A stretch of DNA of 64,000 nucleotides from Glandiceps talaboti (lineage: Eukaryota > Hemichordata > Enteropneusta > Spengelidae), in assembly GCF_964340395.1 (NCBI RefSeq), contig NC_135549.1, forward strand, positions 16,392,342 through 16,456,341. Direction: 5' to 3'. Position numbers and translations under genes: made by a program. Within the stretch, counting starts at the first letter, position 1. Each line of letters begins with the position of its first letter. This document shows positions 1-13,859 of this stretch, in pieces. Below the pieces are notes generated by a model. That model searched no databases, had not been told where the DNA came from, and saw only the letters and a list, made by a program, of their open reading frames with translations.

Positions 1-1470
1 CTACAACCACAACAAAAAACTGGTTGATTTTCACCTCTGTACTGCATGATTTCTACAACCACAAAAAAAAAACCTGGTGAATTTGTGACAAACTAGCATA
101 AATCGTTGTCAAAAGAAGTGGTGTCCACATAACCTTTGTCAAATCAACGGAGCTGACAAACTGCAACAAGTCCATAGAGATGCATACAATAACAAAATCA
201 CATCTTAGAAAAATAAGACACAAGCTGAGTCAAGTTCGACAGTCAACGACAACATTTAGGTTACTAGGAACGCTAAGAAATATTAATCAATGGTACAAAT
301 CTGTGTCAACAATTCGCATTGATTGCCCTAGCATAGATAACAGCTGAAACACCAAATCTACATTTTTCTTATAAAAGTATGGAGTACAATAGAGATAACA
401 GTACCATTAAACTGTCTTGTACACACAACTACGCAAACATTAAACATCGTGTGATTAGCAATTGTTCTACTGTTTTAATTTTTGCTTTCCTTCATCTCTT
501 AAATTTCTATCTTTAGAAAATCGCTACTTGTATGCATGCCCACACATTTTGTAATCAGTTGAATTGTTGAAGGATATAGATGTAAATTCAAAAATGATTT
601 TAAAAAATCAATTTATGCTTTCCTTGTAGTTGTACACTGTAACTGAAACACAGCATTTCCATTTAATGTATTGTAAATAGAGTGGTACTGTAAGTGCTGA
701 TTATAGATACCCGGTAGATAGATAGACATGCATGTATCCTCCCCAAACAATGTTACGATGCTCCAGTTGTCAAAATAGAGGTTGGTAGCGAGAGCTGAAT
801 TAAACCTGTCAGTAGAATTCTCATTATTATGTACCCAGTATTGCTTCCAATGTAATACAATTCACACCATACTATAATTTTCAATATCATGCCCAGTATA
901 CTCTGACAAAATATGGCCCCACATGGCAATGTTAATCAATATTTGCTCAGCAATCTGGCTTTATTTTTGTTCTCATTATCTTTACATTTTTGTGCATAAA
1001 ATACTGTTTCTGTGCCATTACATATACATAAGGTATATAATCATTAAAACCTTTACGGTTTGGATATGGGTTTTGTGGACCTTGGTAGTACAGCTTTAAT
1101 ATGGACCCTTCTAAATGTCGGGGTCCTTCTCACACTTCTGCCATACAACCTCAGTCCGCTAAAACCATATTGAAGCCATAAAGATCATTATTCTCTACCG
1201 AAATAATCGGCAATTACTGCATATGTTCATACATTAATTCTCCACACTAAAACTAATTTTCTCGTATTTTTTTATCATATTTCGGCCAAAATACAGAACG
1301 TAACAATATTACATCTGTCGGTATTTTGATGTAGAAATGGAACATTTCAAGCTATCCATCATAAAACAAAACATTTTTTTTTTATCACCACCTTTGAAAA
1401 AGTTTCAATTTTCATCATTTCCTTAACTGACAATACACTGTTTTGGTTACAATTTGACGACATCACTCCC
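1..1470. other. No gene recognised; AT-rich non-coding DNA
   Basis: No exon with convincing splice sites and no repeat of note was seen. The stretch may belong to a large downstream intron of gene A or to intergenic DNA. Confidence 0.4.
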
Positions 1471-1471
1471 A

Positions 1472-1476
<5 letters not shown>

Positions 1477-1528
<52 letters not shown>

Positions 1529-1595
1529 GGTACATACATACATACATGCATGCATGCATGCATACATACATACATACATACATACATACATACAT
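1477..1595. repeat. (CA)n followed by (CATA)n compound microsatellite
   Basis: About 25 CA units run to 1526 and are followed, after a short break, by CATA/CATG tetranucleotide units to about 1595. All long open frames here, on the minus strand, are cysteine-valine and methionine-tyrosine repeat readings. Confidence 0.97.
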
Positions 1596-1599
1596 GGAC

Positions 1600-4500
1600 A
1601 TGAATGTTGTAGATTTGTAAATTGTCACCCTGCCAGTCAAGACATTGGAATGTAATATAAATATCAGTTTTGTGATTGCAAATTATGACCTTCAACTTCA
1701 ATGCTATCATCAACACATTTCTTGATAGGTAGCATTCCTGAAACAATGATCTGATCACCAAAAGACAATCATCATGTACAGCGACTTCCTTTTACTTTGA
1801 ACTACACTTTATTTTCCCTTTGATTCAGGTGCATTACACTTCATAAATATTCATGACCACATTACCAAAATAGCAACACCAAAGCCATGTTGTTTGAAGC
1901 ACGATAATTGCAAGTGAGACGAAGTCAAAATATTTCAACTAAACATTGTTCATGGTCACTGCATTTTCGTTAAAATATACATGAAGCAATGCGAGTATCT
2001 ACAGGGGAAAAACAGCTATCAGGAAATATTTCAAGGGACCATTTCAAGTTTGACATTCAACATACACTTGACTACCATCAAAGCCTCGAGGGGTAAACTA
2101 AAGTATTTCATGTATGTGATCCAATATGCATCATTCAGTAGTCGGCTATGATCTAAGTATCACATGCATAATGCAAAAACTGTGTTATCAGCACATCTGC
2201 TGGAGTGCTGTATTGATCTTGAAGAAAAGAAGACCCACTAACGCTGACCTTTAACCCGTGCATAGGTGTTCTTCCCTTAAAATGACAGCACCGTTTGATG
2301 TGCAATGAAGCAAGATAGTATCGTCTACCTACTCACAATGCTACTGGATTGACACATCATTGGGACTCAGTAAATGTGCACAAACTCAATACTCATATTA
2401 TATCTTGCCAGAATGAAAGACTGTAATTTACCCAACCTTAGCTATTCAGATTTTTCAAAAGATTAATCATATTCATTCTTTCCATTTATTTCTTGTCAAC
2501 TGGGTAACTTATCTAGTACATATAGTTCCTCATAGAAGCATACGTTACACTCATACGAAGCATGTTATACATATGTATGTGTTTTAGGGGTAGTGATTGA
2601 TGATTTCTGAGGGGGGAGATGGAGGATTTTCAACTCTTTTAAATTGTCGCAGGCCAAAAGTTGAGGGGGGGGATTTACTGACAAAACTCAAGACAGACAG
2701 ACAAAAAAATTTGCTTCCAAGGTATAAGCTAACAAATAATTGTTGTGCTGCAAGTGCAGGAACTAGCTACAAATGTCACAAATTCCCAGATACATGCGTC
2801 TCTGGCAACATCACTATGACAGCGGCACCTTAACTTTTAAAATATTCTTGTCAAAGGTTTGCACTAACTGTTGGCAAATTCAAAAACACTACATGTACCT
2901 GCCATCATATCAAATTATGGAGAATACTGACCTGACTTGGTACCTTGAGTCCTGTAATTTTTCATAATGATAAAATATTTTTGAATGGTATGGCATACAA
3001 CAATATACTTTGAGAATTGTTCACGATTTTAGCTTTCTGAGGTAGCATCAGAAAGAATTCATTTAGTCCTTGAATTTAAAAAAATCTCCAGGGCCAGGAG
3101 GGGGAAAAGTAGCTGATAATATCTATGAGTGAGGCCAATGAATATTCACAACAATGGAAGAGTACAGTTTAGAATGGTTGAAACAAAGAATTTCTAAACA
3201 CATATTCCTGAAAAAGTTGATGGCAAGAAATTGTGGAATAGTCGGATGTTTTTGCCAACTACCAGCCGTTATCTACATCCTAGCTTTAATTATAGTCATA
3301 TTTACAAAACATTGTAAAGAAAAAACATACAAATTGTACGTTAATATTAAAAGTTCATTTATACTGTCTAGGCTTAGCTCTGTTACAAGCAATTGTCTTT
3401 CTTAAATACTTACATACTCGACAATCATGAAAATACTGCATCCTTGGAGGAAAGTTACTATTAATACCATTTTTAAAAAAATCAAGGTCTTTATACCTTT
3501 ATTTGCGCAATCTCATTGAACAATTTTTTTCTAAATCTCAGAAATGCTGAGAGAAGAAAATGATAAATTTGTTCAAGTTTGAATTTTTCACGAAAGTTCA
3601 GCAAATAGCATACAATTAAACACTTTATATATCAAATATTAATGTATGCTTGAAAAATTGCCCTTTCATAAACAGAAGTGAATTACATTAACCATGCAAG
3701 TAGCCATCACTTATTGATATTAACGTTATATAAATTGTCTGTCGAATCTCTCAAAAGGATCCAATGATTTGACTTTTCTGGATACTTTGACAGAAATTGA
3801 TGATCACATAGTTACTTCAGGGTTGCACATCCATCTAGAGATTACCAATTACCATGATGTGTATTATACATACATATAAAATATTTATAGATACATTTAA
3901 ATTAAATTGTAATTTTTCTTTTTTTATGTATATCTTCTTCTCCTTCGAAATCCTCATCAGTTTATTATCCCACAATATTGTTCAGAGAGATATCCTTTCA
4001 AATTTTAAAGTCTATGTTTTCCTATATTTTTCATACATTTTTTTAACTCATGCCAGCTGGAAAAGTGCAAGACACAGGTATTTCAATAGCCTTTAAGTAC
4101 ATGTTATGTGTGGTGGGTATTGGTTTAAATACTATAATATTAACTTGATCTAAAGACTGTTTGTATGCTTGGGGAGAATCGAAAATTCAAAAAATCAAAA
4201 TGGAAGTCAAGATAGCTGAAGCTGTGTAGTAGCATTAGTCCTTCAAGACTGTAAAAGTAAGCTAGTATTGCCTTGACTTTGATCTTCACCGAAAAAGTCC
4301 AAAGATCAATCGTACTTCACTTGTACAGACCAAGTGCACAGGAGAAGTCATACATTCAAATGGTGTGACTTGAAGTAGCAGGAACAAAGTGTATGTATCC
4401 TGTCCACGTGCCAAATGGTGCTAGCACACTCATCAAACTCAAGCAAACAACAGTCTCACATTTCATCTAAAATCTCTAAATTGCATGGGCGGTTGTAACA

Positions 4501-7440
4501 CAAAGGTAAATAGTTATGGTAGATGTAAGCTTACGCTGTACATGCCGAAAACAAACTTTTAATCAATAAACCTGTGAAGAACACTATCGTGTATAGATTT
4601 TTCATCTAATGGATCAGGATGGTTGGATTTGATTTCATCCATGCTGTGAACTGAAGTTAAACTAACTTAGCCTTTCTTGTAATCACTTCAATCTCAAACC
4701 AAAGAGTTTCATTACCTGAGGTAAAACAAAAATCTGGAGCAGTCTAACATGACGTCCTTTTTTACACTTTTCTTTCTAATACTATAAAATGCAAACTGTT
4801 TGCTGTGTTTTTTTTTAAGAGAGTGACATGCAAAATAGACAGGAATTCTAACCACCTGCAGTAAGATATACATATTTTTCAACAGCGAGTATTGACATAA
4901 CTGCTAAAAGCAGTTCTGATATAAACAGCTGGTCCATAATATGTGCCACTTGAACCCAGACGGAACTCGACAACGAAAATGTAGGACGTGGTTATGCATA
5001 AAATGCATTTTGTTTTGTGAATTCATCATGTCATACTGTGTTACATACATCCTCAATAAAAATGTCTCTCTCAGCTTACATTACCACAAACTGCATAATT
5101 TATGTTTGATGTAACTTGATACTTACTTTCATAACGTATATTGAAATATCGGCTTCTTCTCACCATTAAAAGGTGAAAATAGATAGTAAAATTCAATAAG
5201 ATGATGCCGTAGGCAAACTATGAAAACGTTGGAACACTACAGTATAAATATATTCCATACAGAATTGATTGCCACACTTTTTTCTTTAGATTTAATCAAG
5301 GGATTCAAACTCAGCACGAATCTAATTGACTGAAATGTTGTTTTTTCAAACGATTTTACAGTTTGCTCTCCAGATTTCTGAACAAGTATCATACCGTGTA
5401 TAATATGCTAGAGCCGCATGACATGTGAGTGCAAGTGTGCCGTACTCAGGTATTTGCATACAATACATACTTATGGTGTTCTCTGAGGCTGTAGTTTCAC
5501 TCATTACGTTCATCGTGAAAGTGCAGAAAACACCACAAGCACATGTGCAGACACCCCCTCTCCTGCCAGAGTACTGACAATCACACATCATGCAGCTACG
5601 TTATCATTACATATGTTTATCAAAAAAAAATACCACTGTGTGATTTTACATACATACAAACTCATGCACTAATTTGCATACATATTTGCACAATATTTTC
5701 AGTGTTGCACCGCTGTGCAAATGCCACTTAGTATGCGGGTACACTATTCGAATTAATCATTGGTACATGAGTAATAACTACTAATAGTGCGCATACACAA
5801 CAACTTCAGTATCAATCTTTACTTACAGATAACAAAGCATTCCAATGAAACTATGTACCTGTGACATGAAATTGCAGCAGCTGCAAAATACTCATAAACA
5901 AGTAAACATAAATATTGCTATTAATTATTACAAGGTGAGTTATTTTGTGAAATATTGGCCGATACCACAAATATGTTTATTGTCACATCAATATTGGGCA
6001 ACAGAAGTTTATATAATTTTTATATATTTTAAATAAAATGTTGCAACAGTAGGCCTTTCCAATAGCAACAGTGAGATGGAGATATAATTTGATAAAAAAT
6101 AATTCATATTCATTTAATAATACCAGACATTACGTCAGATTAATAAAAAAAACAATTGACATTAATTATCGCAAGTCAATTTTTATTCTTTTTAAGTTTA
6201 ACTGACAAACAGGTTATCATCAAATTGCAGTAGTCTTTACGAGAATCAGTGTGAGAAATAGACAATTTATGCCAAATAATGCTACGATTTCTGACGAAAT
6301 AAATATGCTAAATAATGCCATGAAGTACGTTAGTTCAGAATTCATAATTATGATGTAGTATTACATTATTTGTACAAATTTAGGGGTGGTCATTCATTAT
6401 TGCATATACATAGGATAATGAAATTCTCCTTCATTGTAAAACCACTATAATCAAATCATTTTTTAATGAATTTCAACACTCAAAGAACTATTTGTTACAT
6501 TTTTCTAGATGTAATCGACAGTTTATACTATAATAAAAAGAGTTGATAAACCGCTTCTCATCAAACATTTAATAACCAAGTATGAAAAGTGACAGTGAAC
6601 GTAATGAAGTTTCTGCTTCGCTGTTTTTCATACGGGTAGTTAACGTTTTAAATTGTCCCCCCGTGTTCCTTGAAATAAAATCGAAATAAGGTGTACCATC
6701 CCAGTATACTGCAATGGATATAAAATCAAGTCATTATTACCAGATTGCCTCATCTCTGTTTTATTGACTTCTAAAATCCTAAATATAACGATTTACACCG
6801 AACGCACAGACATGTTTATCAAATTTGACGAGTCCCAATAAATAGGTTTTCATTCTTGTAGTGAGGAACAAAAATATTTAGGAAATATGTGTAATACCAT
6901 ACCAATATGGATAACGATATTATGATGATTCCAAATTGATATAATTGTCATAACAAAGAGTTAAATAAATGCAAGAAGGTATAAAACATTGCAGTAATAA
7001 ATAAATAACAACAAATTGTTTGCAAAATATTGTAATTAAAATAACAAAATAGTTATTACATACACTCAGTCTGATATTTTGATCTTTTTTCCTAGACACA
7101 TACAAAGTAGTGGATCCCGTATTGTTAATTTTAGATAAGAAAAGAAATTATGTCAGTATGAAATATTTTCTTTTATTATGCAAATTTCTCACACAAAAAT
7201 AAATATATAAATAACTGTGAATGAGATTCTTTCCTTTGTTATCTGCATTTAGGGGGGAGGTTGTTTTTTTGTTGAAGAATGCCTATGTCAGAACTGCAAT
7301 AGAATGGAAATGTCAACTCTGACAATCAAAATTGGAATATGTATGATTCTAACTGTTAATTTTGTCTCTTGACGAGACATTTTTCAACTCTTGAATTCCA
7401 ACAAAATTTTCATATGTGTGTTTGCTGATTGAAATGTAAT
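1600..7440. other. No gene recognised
   Basis: AT-rich sequence with scattered short open frames (for example 2597-2833, plus) without conserved domains. Isolated minus-strand donor-like motifs, such as GTAAGTATC near 5125 and GTAAGTAAA near 5820, have no convincing exon beside them. Confidence 0.4.
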
Positions 7441-7444
7441 TAGG

Positions 7445-7930
7445 GTCTCTATGAACATGAATATTCATTTCAGCAAAAATTATGTTTTGTACATTTGAAC
7501 CTTTACTTCAAAACATGACTGCTAAGTTTTGGAAGTATTGCCACAGAACCTTACACATTCAATATTCATGATTACGGTGTACTCTATTGTTTTTGAACAC
7601 AAACATACATGTCCAAGCAATAATCATGTTTTGTACATTTGAACCTGTTCAATATTCACAACTTTGGCATATTGGTGATCCCTGTATATCAAAACACTAC
7701 TGCTATGTTTTGACAGTGTTGCAACTGAATGCCATTCATTATTCATCTCTGTACATCAAAGCACTTCTACTACCATGTTTCAAAAGCGTAGCCACAGATT
7801 TCCATTCAATATTCACGACTGTGGCATATTGGTGATCTCTGTACATCAAAACACTACTACCATGTTTCAAAGCACAGCCACAGAATTCCATTCAATATTC
7901 ACGATTGTGGCATATCGGTGATCCCTGGAA
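7445..7930. repeat. Degenerate minisatellite, about 87-bp unit
   Basis: Successive copies share ccattcaatattcacga, tgtggcatattggtgat and aaaacactactaccatg. The last two full copies are about 87 bp apart (7771 and 7858). Earlier copies are more diverged. Confidence 0.85.
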
Positions 7931-7939
7931 ATTGCTATA

Positions 7940-10900
7940 AAACGACTGATTAGAAATCCAGAACACATTCACTTGTGGTATAAGGTCTCCGGGAGCAGAT
8001 TAAGTCTATGCTTACTAATTCAATTTACTTAATGATGCTTTGCCTGCCACATAGCAATGAAAAGAAGAAAAATCACACCACAGAAACAGAGTCTAGCCAT
8101 TAGCAAATAACAGACTCTTTCCCATAAGTGTTGTTCAATTTGTTCCTCCACCAGTTGCACTCCACAACCTTGTTCAGACTTAATTTTCCTTGTGGTTTGA
8201 CTTTCAAGGTAACAATTTGATCATAGTGCTGATCATTAGTGAAAGTCATTGGCCATGCATGTCCATGTACTGTAGGCCAACTACTTTCTCTTTTTGTTTA
8301 GTGTTGAAACTACAGTGTACATCCCAGCAAGGTCTCTGACCTGTAATAGCATCCTGTATTGAAAACCATCAAGGTAAACATTTTTTTGTCGGCATACTTG
8401 ACTCACTTAGTAATAACAACCATAAAAATCATTCATATCAAACAATTTATAGAATCAAAATTGAAAGCAAGTGTTCACAACAACAAATGTAAAAAAAGAC
8501 TGCAATATTTTTTTTTTTTTTTAAAGTCAAAAATATACACAAACTATAACTCATGAAAACATGAGCGAACAATTCCAAACCACCCAAAATGAAATAAATT
8601 TGTCACTCTCACAAGGTAATATTAAAAATTGGTAAACCAATATACAGGGAATGCCAGAAAATAAAAAAGCATTTTCATAAACTTTGGGTTCTAGAGAATA
8701 ATTTCATGGTTTTTACATCACATAGATTGTGTGCAATTGCCAAGAAAGACCAAGTTTAAGTTAATATACATTCAAAAATCCTAAGTGCTTATTACCATCA
8801 GATAAATGGTTACAAATATTTATTATTCATTTTAACACATAAACACATCAACTCACTGGGACAATTTACACGCATCAATCATCAAGCAGAATATGAAGCA
8901 GGTTTCAATTAGTGTTTCTTGGCAATCGCATGAAATTTATGTAATATAAATAATGAAATTACTCTGAAGAACCATAAGTTTATTAAAATGCTCATCATTT
9001 CCTGGAGTGGTGTTCCCCTTTAGTACTGTCACATAACACTGATCCACATGCAATTACGGCAAATATGGCTTTGACAGACTACAACATCACATGTCATTTC
9101 AGTTCAAACCGATAGCTACAAACTGAATATATTCACAACTCTTAACTTTAATAAATTCATTAAATGTCACACTTTGTCAAATGTAATATTCATTCATGAA
9201 TAATACAAACATCTACAGCACACATTATCCAGAAATTGATAATATATATAGGACTTGTGAAACTGGATAAGATTCAAGAAGGTGCTTTCGGAATGTTGGC
9301 TGCTTCAGGTTAAACAGGATAATACATGTATACCTTCACTGAAAATGTCTCCCAGATTGAAATGACATGTAGATGTTTGTGTCGATCAAATCTGGTGCAT
9401 CATGTGGTCATGTCAAATACAGTCAACGTATGTATATGACGTGGTGTGCATCAAGCAGAAATCTAAAGGGCTGACATTTTAACCTGTCATAATCTGTTGG
9501 AAGTTGCTCTATGAATGATTCATGGCTTAATAACTTTTACGTTATATGTTTCATCCTGCTCACATGGACTGATGTATGTAAAAATGTTAACCTGTATGGT
9601 TCTAATCTGTACTGTGCAACTGAATGTCACAGCAGTATAGTTGATAATCTTCATATTTCAAGACATCATTACTCAAAAATGTTTTTTTGCAAATGTTTTT
9701 CGGTACCCTGGAAACCTGAAGTAGAAATTCTTGTAAAATTTAAATGATAGTTTCATACATATTTGAGTACAGTGTTGGTGGGCCAAGTATGGCTCAATTC
9801 CTATGGGAAGCTAGCTAGAAATCAGAAACTTACAATCTTCTTGAAACACATGTACACAGTGTTCTCCTTGAGGGGTTTTAGCACAGATCTGCACCTAAGC
9901 TATCAACAATTTCCAACCTCCTTGATAGTTATATAGTCATTGTTCCTATTAATGCATTTTTTTTTCAAATGTTCCCGTAAGTTTCATAATTTTTGGTCAA
10001 TGAGTTACAGTAAATGTAAGAACATAACACCTTCCTTTATAACCCTTCCAGTTATTGATAGGCTGTGGTAAATAAAAGCCAAACCTAACGAGTAAACTTT
10101 ACTACACAAATCATTCATGAATACATCACACGTTTTAGTACCTTTAATTTATTCTCCTCCCTGCAGGAGGGTCACTCTTTAAAGCGAAGTACATAAAGGG
10201 AAATGTGTGAAACAAATATTAAACAGCATACATGTACCCGGTAGCTTTGCAAATTTTAAGGTAACTTTACAATTAAAAGTTAACTTCAGGAACTCAGGTA
10301 GATTTTACTTAAGCTCTATACCATTCTTAGGGACAGTCTGTGACAGTATGGGCTTTAATGTTTTCCAACCACTAAAATTGATAAACTGAAGTCTAACAAC
10401 ATGCATAGCGCTCACTAGAATTTTACTGTCATGTAAAAGTTTTATGATGAAAATCATTCAATTACCAATAATTTTGAACAAGACCATGCTTGGTCCCGAA
10501 TTCTCTTTAATTTTGTTTTATTCAAACACCTCTAGCAAACTGAACATTTATTTTGCTTATTCAAGTTTTAGTGTTAATTACAGTTGGTTTTGAACACACT
10601 GACTTCAGAAAAAGGGTCCTTGGTCACAGGTCTTTGTAGTGTAGTGGGTTCCATCCTATAATTTTTTAATAAAGCAATATTAAAGCTGCACTCTTATCAA
10701 TATTTTCTGGAAAGAACATGTTTTTATTCATAAGTTAACAATTTCATTGCTTCATATCACTAAATACACATCCATGGTTTGTGCAGCACATCACACTGGT
10801 ATATATATCAAGGAGTTCACAACATTATTGGGAGGACACCATTAACATTGTATTATCATGAATACCATGAAATGTCATATTTTGCTATATGAGTTGTATC

Positions 10901-11690
10901 ATAATACAAAATCTCACATTTTGATACTTACCTGTACATAATACTAGAATGCAAATAATTCTATCACCATATTATTCAAAATATGCCCGACACACAGCAA
11001 GATGAAAAATGATAACTGACTCAAGACGGATGCTAATTCTGAAAATGATGGCTTCCTTTAAGGCTGGTTAACAATGCATTCACAGCACCCTTCAACTCAA
11101 ATTAAACGCACCTACGACGACATAAACTCATAGCTATTAAATTCCACGTTCTACTTAATGGACTGATCCATGGGATCATATGGTATTGATAAAAAGAACG
11201 AGTCAAACTATTTGAGAAGATTTCCTCAATTTTGACAAATTAGGTGGCAATTTTCAATTGCCAGAATATTGGCAACGCTACTTGATAGTGGGGGGTGCTT
11301 GAGTGATATCAGTTTTGGAAAATAGACTCTGGTTAAAAGGCATGACTGATTGCTCTGCCTTTGAAGTGGAACTGCAGCATCTTGATGAATGTCAAAATGC
11401 AGCTTTGTAGATAACCTCTTCTTTATTTGACGAGATACTAAGCCGGGATCATTAATGACTTCTTTTTAGACTTATAAGATCCTGGCATTCTTTGACAGCT
11501 ATTACATACTTTCCATCATTTTTTTTTCTACGGCACTGTCACTGGAATGGTTTAATGTATGAAATTTGATCCCTAAAACCAGATCAATAGAAGTGATATT
11601 CAGCTTTCTATGATTCAGCAAAAGATATGAAACCCTATCAGTAGTTAGTTAACATCCACCTAGCTCAATAAATACATCTTATACAGATAC
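7940..11690. other. No gene recognised
   Basis: Between 8041 and 8400 the minus strand has unusually long stop-free stretches in more than one frame, one with a hydrophobic segment, but splice sites and family resemblance are lacking. The rest is AT-rich, with nothing further seen. Confidence 0.35.
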
Positions 11691-11744
11691 ATGTATATAC
11701 ACAGTTACACATCTTGTCAGTGTTCACATGGAAACCGACTAAGC

Positions 11745-11940
11745 AGGTTTTTTTTTACCTCTGAATTACCCATACATTATTACTTGCATTTAACATTTTT
11801 TACCACCAAGTTACCCCATGCAGTTCCTTGCACCTTAATGTTTTTTTTGCCATTGTTTAACCCACATGCAGTCACTTGCATTTAATATTTTTTACCACTA
11901 CAACGTAAGCCACACACAGTCACTTGTGTTTAATAATTTT
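11745..11940. repeat. Degenerate tandem repeat, about 58-bp unit
   Basis: About three to four copies share tttttaccac and acatgcagtcacttgcat, each followed by ttaatattttt. Copies differ by substitutions and small indels. Confidence 0.75.
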
Positions 11941-12462
11941 AAATGCATTGGTCCTGCTCGGATTTGGATTAAAATTTAGGTACGGATAAGATGTCTGTTA
12001 GAGCCGTAAGAAAAGTGGATCCAGAACAAAAGGGTGATACGTTTGTAATCCTTATGGCTTCACTTATAAGATAACACTAATGCCTGAGAACCCTGGGATT
12101 GAAACCTTGGCCTATAAACATTGCATCATTGACTTTTCACAGAGCAAGCTCTACAGATTTTCCCTTAATTTTAATGCCAATATTTCATAATTCTAAAAGC
12201 CATTTTTCATTACTTACAGCGGAGATACATTTGAGATGTAAAATTATATAGCTCAGATTCTATTTTCAAAATATGTACATTTTGTATACAATACGCAAAT
12301 ATTGACATCTTATCATTTTTACTTCATTTTTTGTTAATTTATCCTCAAAATGTATTACTTTTCAATATGTCTTGTAGTTTAAATTATCAAATATTTCTTA
12401 TTAGTAAAACTTAACAGTTGAGTGCCCACAACTATCTCATCAGTCTTATAATGCCATTCATT

Positions 12463-12806
12463 ATACCACGCACGAGCCAAGTTTAGCAAAAAAATATGTG
12501 GAATGCATACTCTGGTCGGTCTACTTCACAACAATTCACGTCTATGTCACGACAACACATGTCTACGTCACTAGTTCTGCTTATATGAGTCAAAGCATTC
12601 AAAATGGCCATTACTTTAAGCGATTTTTCTTTGATATTACTGGTGCCGGTATAATTATGTTATTCGCCAATATTTTTCTTCATTCAGTCGGAAAATACTC
12701 GTGACCTAGGGGTTGTCACTATGAGTCGCTAGACAAGTAGTGACAAAGGCCCCTTAGGTCACTCATATTTTCCATGGATGAATGAAGAAAAATATTGGGG
12801 AATAAC
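12463..12806. mobile_element. MITE-like element with internal hairpin, copy 1
   Basis: This segment matches a second copy at 39680-40013 over most of its length. Its right half is a foldback: gttattcgccaatattttt at 12659 is mirrored by aaaaatattggggaataac ending at 12806, with arms of about 60 bp around a short spacer. No coding capacity is seen, as expected of a non-autonomous element. The superfamily was not determined. Confidence 0.75.
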
Positions 12807-12969
12807 ATCTAATACTATAGATCATCAAATAGTTTACAATGTATAATTATGCAAATGGCAATGTCATCAACACAGCGAGTGAATTCAAAGTTTTAGTACA
12901 ACAAATATGTCATACGTGTACTGATGTGAAACAATATTTTCAAATTCAGTTTTGTACTTCTTTAATAGA

Positions 12970-13175
12970 ATGTTTGCAACATTGGTCATTTGAGGACTCC
13001 ATGAATATCCCACATCAAGTGACAATTTGATGGAATAACCCATATCAATGACCATTCGATGGGGATATCCGACTTTAAATGACCATATCTCACATTAAAT
13101 GACCATTTGGTGGGGATACAATGTATCCCATATCAAATGACCATTTGATGGCAATATCCCACATCAAATGACCAA
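12970..13175. repeat. Tandem repeat, about 30-36-bp unit
   Basis: Five or more copies of a unit built on tatcccacatcaaatgacca and ttgatgg. Copies vary by a few bases and in unit length. Confidence 0.85.
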
Positions 13176-13529
13176 CCTTGCAAATTTATATTCACAATGA
13201 ATTGTTAAAAACCACCTTTGAAAAATCTTGTTTTACATTTAATAGTAGACATACATCATACTGTTATTCAGTTGTATTGCTTTTAGAAGCATAACAAACC
13301 AGTCAACCTGAAAATGTCATTCATACCATGTAATTAGTGAATTACTTTCCAATTTCTTAGCACCATGTATATGGAATAATTAATACATATATAATTCAAG
13401 GGAAGAAATAATTAGCTAATGACGTACGAATATCCAGAGTGGTTTAGAACTCACAGGCTTACTACTCTTGAAATGGGTCAAAATTAACCCATATTTTTCC
13501 AGTCAACTAAAAAGAATTCAAACACATCT

Positions 13530-13850
13530 CCATTTTTTGAGCCAATCAAATCTCTTCCATTGAAAGACATTTCCATTCTCCAGCCAATCAAATATCTTAT
13601 ATAACAAAAATTTTAATAACCCTCCATTTCCAGCCAATCAAATATCTTACACTGCAAAAATTTTTAAACAACCCTCCATATTTTCCAGCCAATCAAATAT
13701 CTTATACAGCAAAAATGTAAATAACCCTCCATTTTCCAGCCAATCAAATATTTTATACTGCAAAAAGTCAAACTTGGTACTATTTTCAAGCCAATCAAAT
13801 AACTATTACTGAAATAATTCATATCACAGTCCATTTCAAGCGAATACAAT
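13530..13850. repeat. Minisatellite carrying CCAAT motifs
   Basis: Six copies of a 50-60-bp unit, each with agccaatcaaat followed by a tactgcaaaaa-like segment. The core CCAATCA matches the NF-Y box, although nothing shows that it functions here. Confidence 0.85.
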
Positions 13851-13859
13851 CTTGTTTTC

